DNA of 64,000 bases from Moringa oleifera (lineage: Eukaryota; Streptophyta; Magnoliopsida; Brassicales; Moringaceae): NCBI GenBank assembly GCA_021397835.1, contig JAJFZO010000583.1, positions 1,900,501-1,964,500 on the forward strand, in the 5' to 3' direction. Shown in pieces: positions 61,800 to 64,000 of this stretch (position 1 is its first letter; every line of letters starts with the position of its first letter). A model generated the notes under the pieces. It saw nothing but the letters and a program-made list of their open reading frames with translations. It did not search any database and was not told the DNA's origin. Both the position numbers and the translations under genes were made by a program.

Positions 61800-64000
61800 C
61801 TTTAAAAAAATGGTTTTGTTTTCTTAAAATCCATGAATTTTATATTCATAATATATATGTATATATATATATAGTATGTCATTTATTATGTCTTATAAAC
61901 ATTTAATTTTTCTTTTCATAAGATAATTTTTTTTTTATAAAATGTCTTGATTTTTAACATTTATAACCACTTTTCTTTTTTATTATTTTGGCTTAAGTCT
62001 CTTTTTCAGGCATTCTTGCTAATGTGATAACCACAACGCTCTTATCTTTTGTTATCTAAAATTATTTTCAATTTCATTTTATTTATATATATACATTTTT
62101 ATTATAAGGGTGATGTTGTTATTATTAGACTATTTTATATGTCATTTCTAATATTGTAAAACAATGAGTAATATTTGATTAATGTAATTATTTTTGCTGA
62201 TATAATAATATTAAACTTCTATATATTGCAAGTTCATTTGGACAATTTTCAGCTTTTTTTTTTTGAAAGGGATGTTGTAATTTTATTATTGTAGTAGTAT
62301 AATTCATCTCATGAATTTTTACTATTCTCTTAATATTTTTGTTTTCTTCTAAAATATTAATTTAATTCTAAAATAGTTATTCAGTATTATTTTTTGAGCA
62401 TATTTATTAAATCAATTTAAAATTTTAATTTTTTCTAATCTTTACTTTTTTGTATAATTTATATTTCTAATCCTTATTTTTCCTTCTTCGGAACTTTTCT
62501 TTATAGAAAAAAACTCATATTTTTCCCTTTTTTTTATAACTTAAAAGCTTTCCTTAATTTTTTTAAATATATGATGGGTGAAATCATCTAATACATTTAA
62601 TCGTGATCCATAATCCTTCAATTTCAAATAACATGAAGATAAAGTGTTTATGTCATTAAGCTCTAGGGATTACATAAGCAAACAATACCTCAACATGTTT
62701 CAATCAATATGTTGGAAGTATTGTGTGTTTACATAAATAATTGAACCCTTTGGTTTCGAAGCTCATTGAAATTGTTTATTATATCATTTATTAAATAATC
62801 TTATTTAAGTTCAAAAATACTTATTTAGTTATATCGTCTTTATTTTTTTTTTTCATATTGACTAGTTCTATAAATTTTCTTTTATTTTAGCTATATTAAT
62901 ATTTTAATTGTTGACTAAATCTTTGACTTGAGATCATTTAATAGAAATAAAAATTGAATAATACATTATTCCAGAAATTATCTTTTCACATAGATTAAAT
63001 TCTTTTTGAATTACTCTGATACCAATATCATGCCATTGAATTGACTGGGAAAAATATTTCTCTCTCTCTATATATATTTAAATTAAATCTTCATTGTTAA
63101 GATAACTTACAAGTTGTTTATGTACTACAAGAATTTGTAATAATTGAAATCATTACTTTTGTCTAAAATCTAAGGCTTGCTTTTTATATAAATGAATAAA
63201 AAATTAACAGAAAAAACATGAATTTTTATTTTTCCGAGTAAAGTACAAATGTCAATTCTAATTATATATATATGCCCATAAAATGAGGCCTGATTAGGAC
63301 AAATTCTGCAGTCAAACTTCGTGGAAGAGTTGGGCCATAAATATGTAAAATATTATTACATAAGTATGAATTATATATATATATACAGATAGATATATTA
63401 AAATTTTAAAATATTTTATATACTAATAATCTTATATTTAATTATGTATAACAAACTTATTTTTATAACATAAATATTAAAAATCTAAGTAAAAACTATT
63501 TAAATTTTTAAAAATATATTGGTTTTAAATTTAATTTTTATTTTTAAAACATACTTAAATAAAATATTAATTAATCAACTGCAGTCAAATTAGGTCCATC
63601 TCTTTGTTAGCGAGAGGACGAATTTGTTAATATAAATTTATTTTTTAAATTTTTTCTCTGTTTTTCTTTTCGTTTTACTTTTTTTAACCTTTGATTTAAT
63701 TTATACTGAAGCAAAACAGATATGCCAGCATAATAAAGATTATAAAATTAATTAGATAAAAACTTGATTTTATTCTTAATGCAAAAATGGGATCATCAAC
63801 TTTTTCTTGTGATATAAGCAAAAATTAAGAAAATTAAAAAAAGTCATAGCTGCTATACACGTCTTTCACTTTCTCTCTGCTCTCTCTCATACGGTTAGCA
63901 AAGCAGTTTGGAACTCTTAAATATTGAGCACATTTAACTATGGATATAATACCATCATTGTCAATATTCTCTTTTTTTTTTTTTGGTTAATATAATTCTA
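61800..64000. other. AT-rich DNA with a possible reversed copia LTR remnant
   Basis: The region is mostly A/T low-complexity, with (TA)n runs near 61850-61872 and 63373-63383. At about 63018-63029 the minus strand reads TTGGTATCAGAG, close to the copia primer-binding site. The DNA just before it on that strand (63040-63200) has a TATA-like stretch. This may be a decayed LTR. No gene is seen. Confidence 0.35.

Overview
This is nuclear DNA of a eudicot plant. Genes contain GT-AG introns, intergenic DNA is very AT-rich, and the transposons are plant types: a Tat-lineage Ty3/gypsy element, an Ac-like hAT element, plant LINEs and small inverted-repeat elements. No species is claimed. There is no bacterial, organellar, rRNA, tRNA or CRISPR signal. 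Exon boundaries below were worked out by hand from splice sites and reading-frame phase.

Layout. (1) 1-2423, minus strand: the 5' three coding exons of a conserved plant gene of unknown function, running off the left edge. (2) 6875-24.8 kb, minus: the circadian coactivator gene LNK1 (7 coding exons, about 668 aa). Its introns are swollen by a broken LINE, an inverted-repeat element, a copia LTR with primer-binding site and a 29-bp minisatellite. A 270-bp GC-richer stretch just upstream holds four CACGTG G-boxes. (3) 25.86-39.24 kb: an old, stop-riddled Tat-type Ty3/gypsy retrotransposon on the plus strand, split by a 4,318-bp hAT transposon (26873-31190) that still has a perfect 8-bp target duplication. 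(4) 39.2-42.5 kb: extremely AT-rich DNA with several small inverted-repeat elements. (5) 42761-45860, plus: a complete five-exon annexin gene (316 aa, ANN1/ANN2 type). (6) 47359-53911, minus: a complete five-exon Pumilio gene (767 aa, eight PUF repeats), convergent with the annexin. (7) 54.0-57.2 kb: the Pumilio upstream region, with paired E2F-like sites and a triple TGACGG repeat, then AT-rich DNA. (8) 57.2-61.8 kb, minus: a nearly full-length but dead LINE. (9) 61.8-64 kb: AT-rich DNA with a possible copia LTR remnant.

The host genes do not form a pathway. LNK1 works in the clock and light signalling, the annexin in Ca2+-dependent membrane and stress physiology, and the Pumilio protein in mRNA control. 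From memory, the annexin-Pumilio pair matches the Arabidopsis neighbours AnnAt1 (At1g35720) and APUM9 (At1g35730), which suggests conserved microsynteny. I found no clearly undescribed biological system. The most interesting signals are regulatory (LNK1 G-box cluster, E2F-like palindrome, annexin CT-repeat splice donor) and the nested transposon history.
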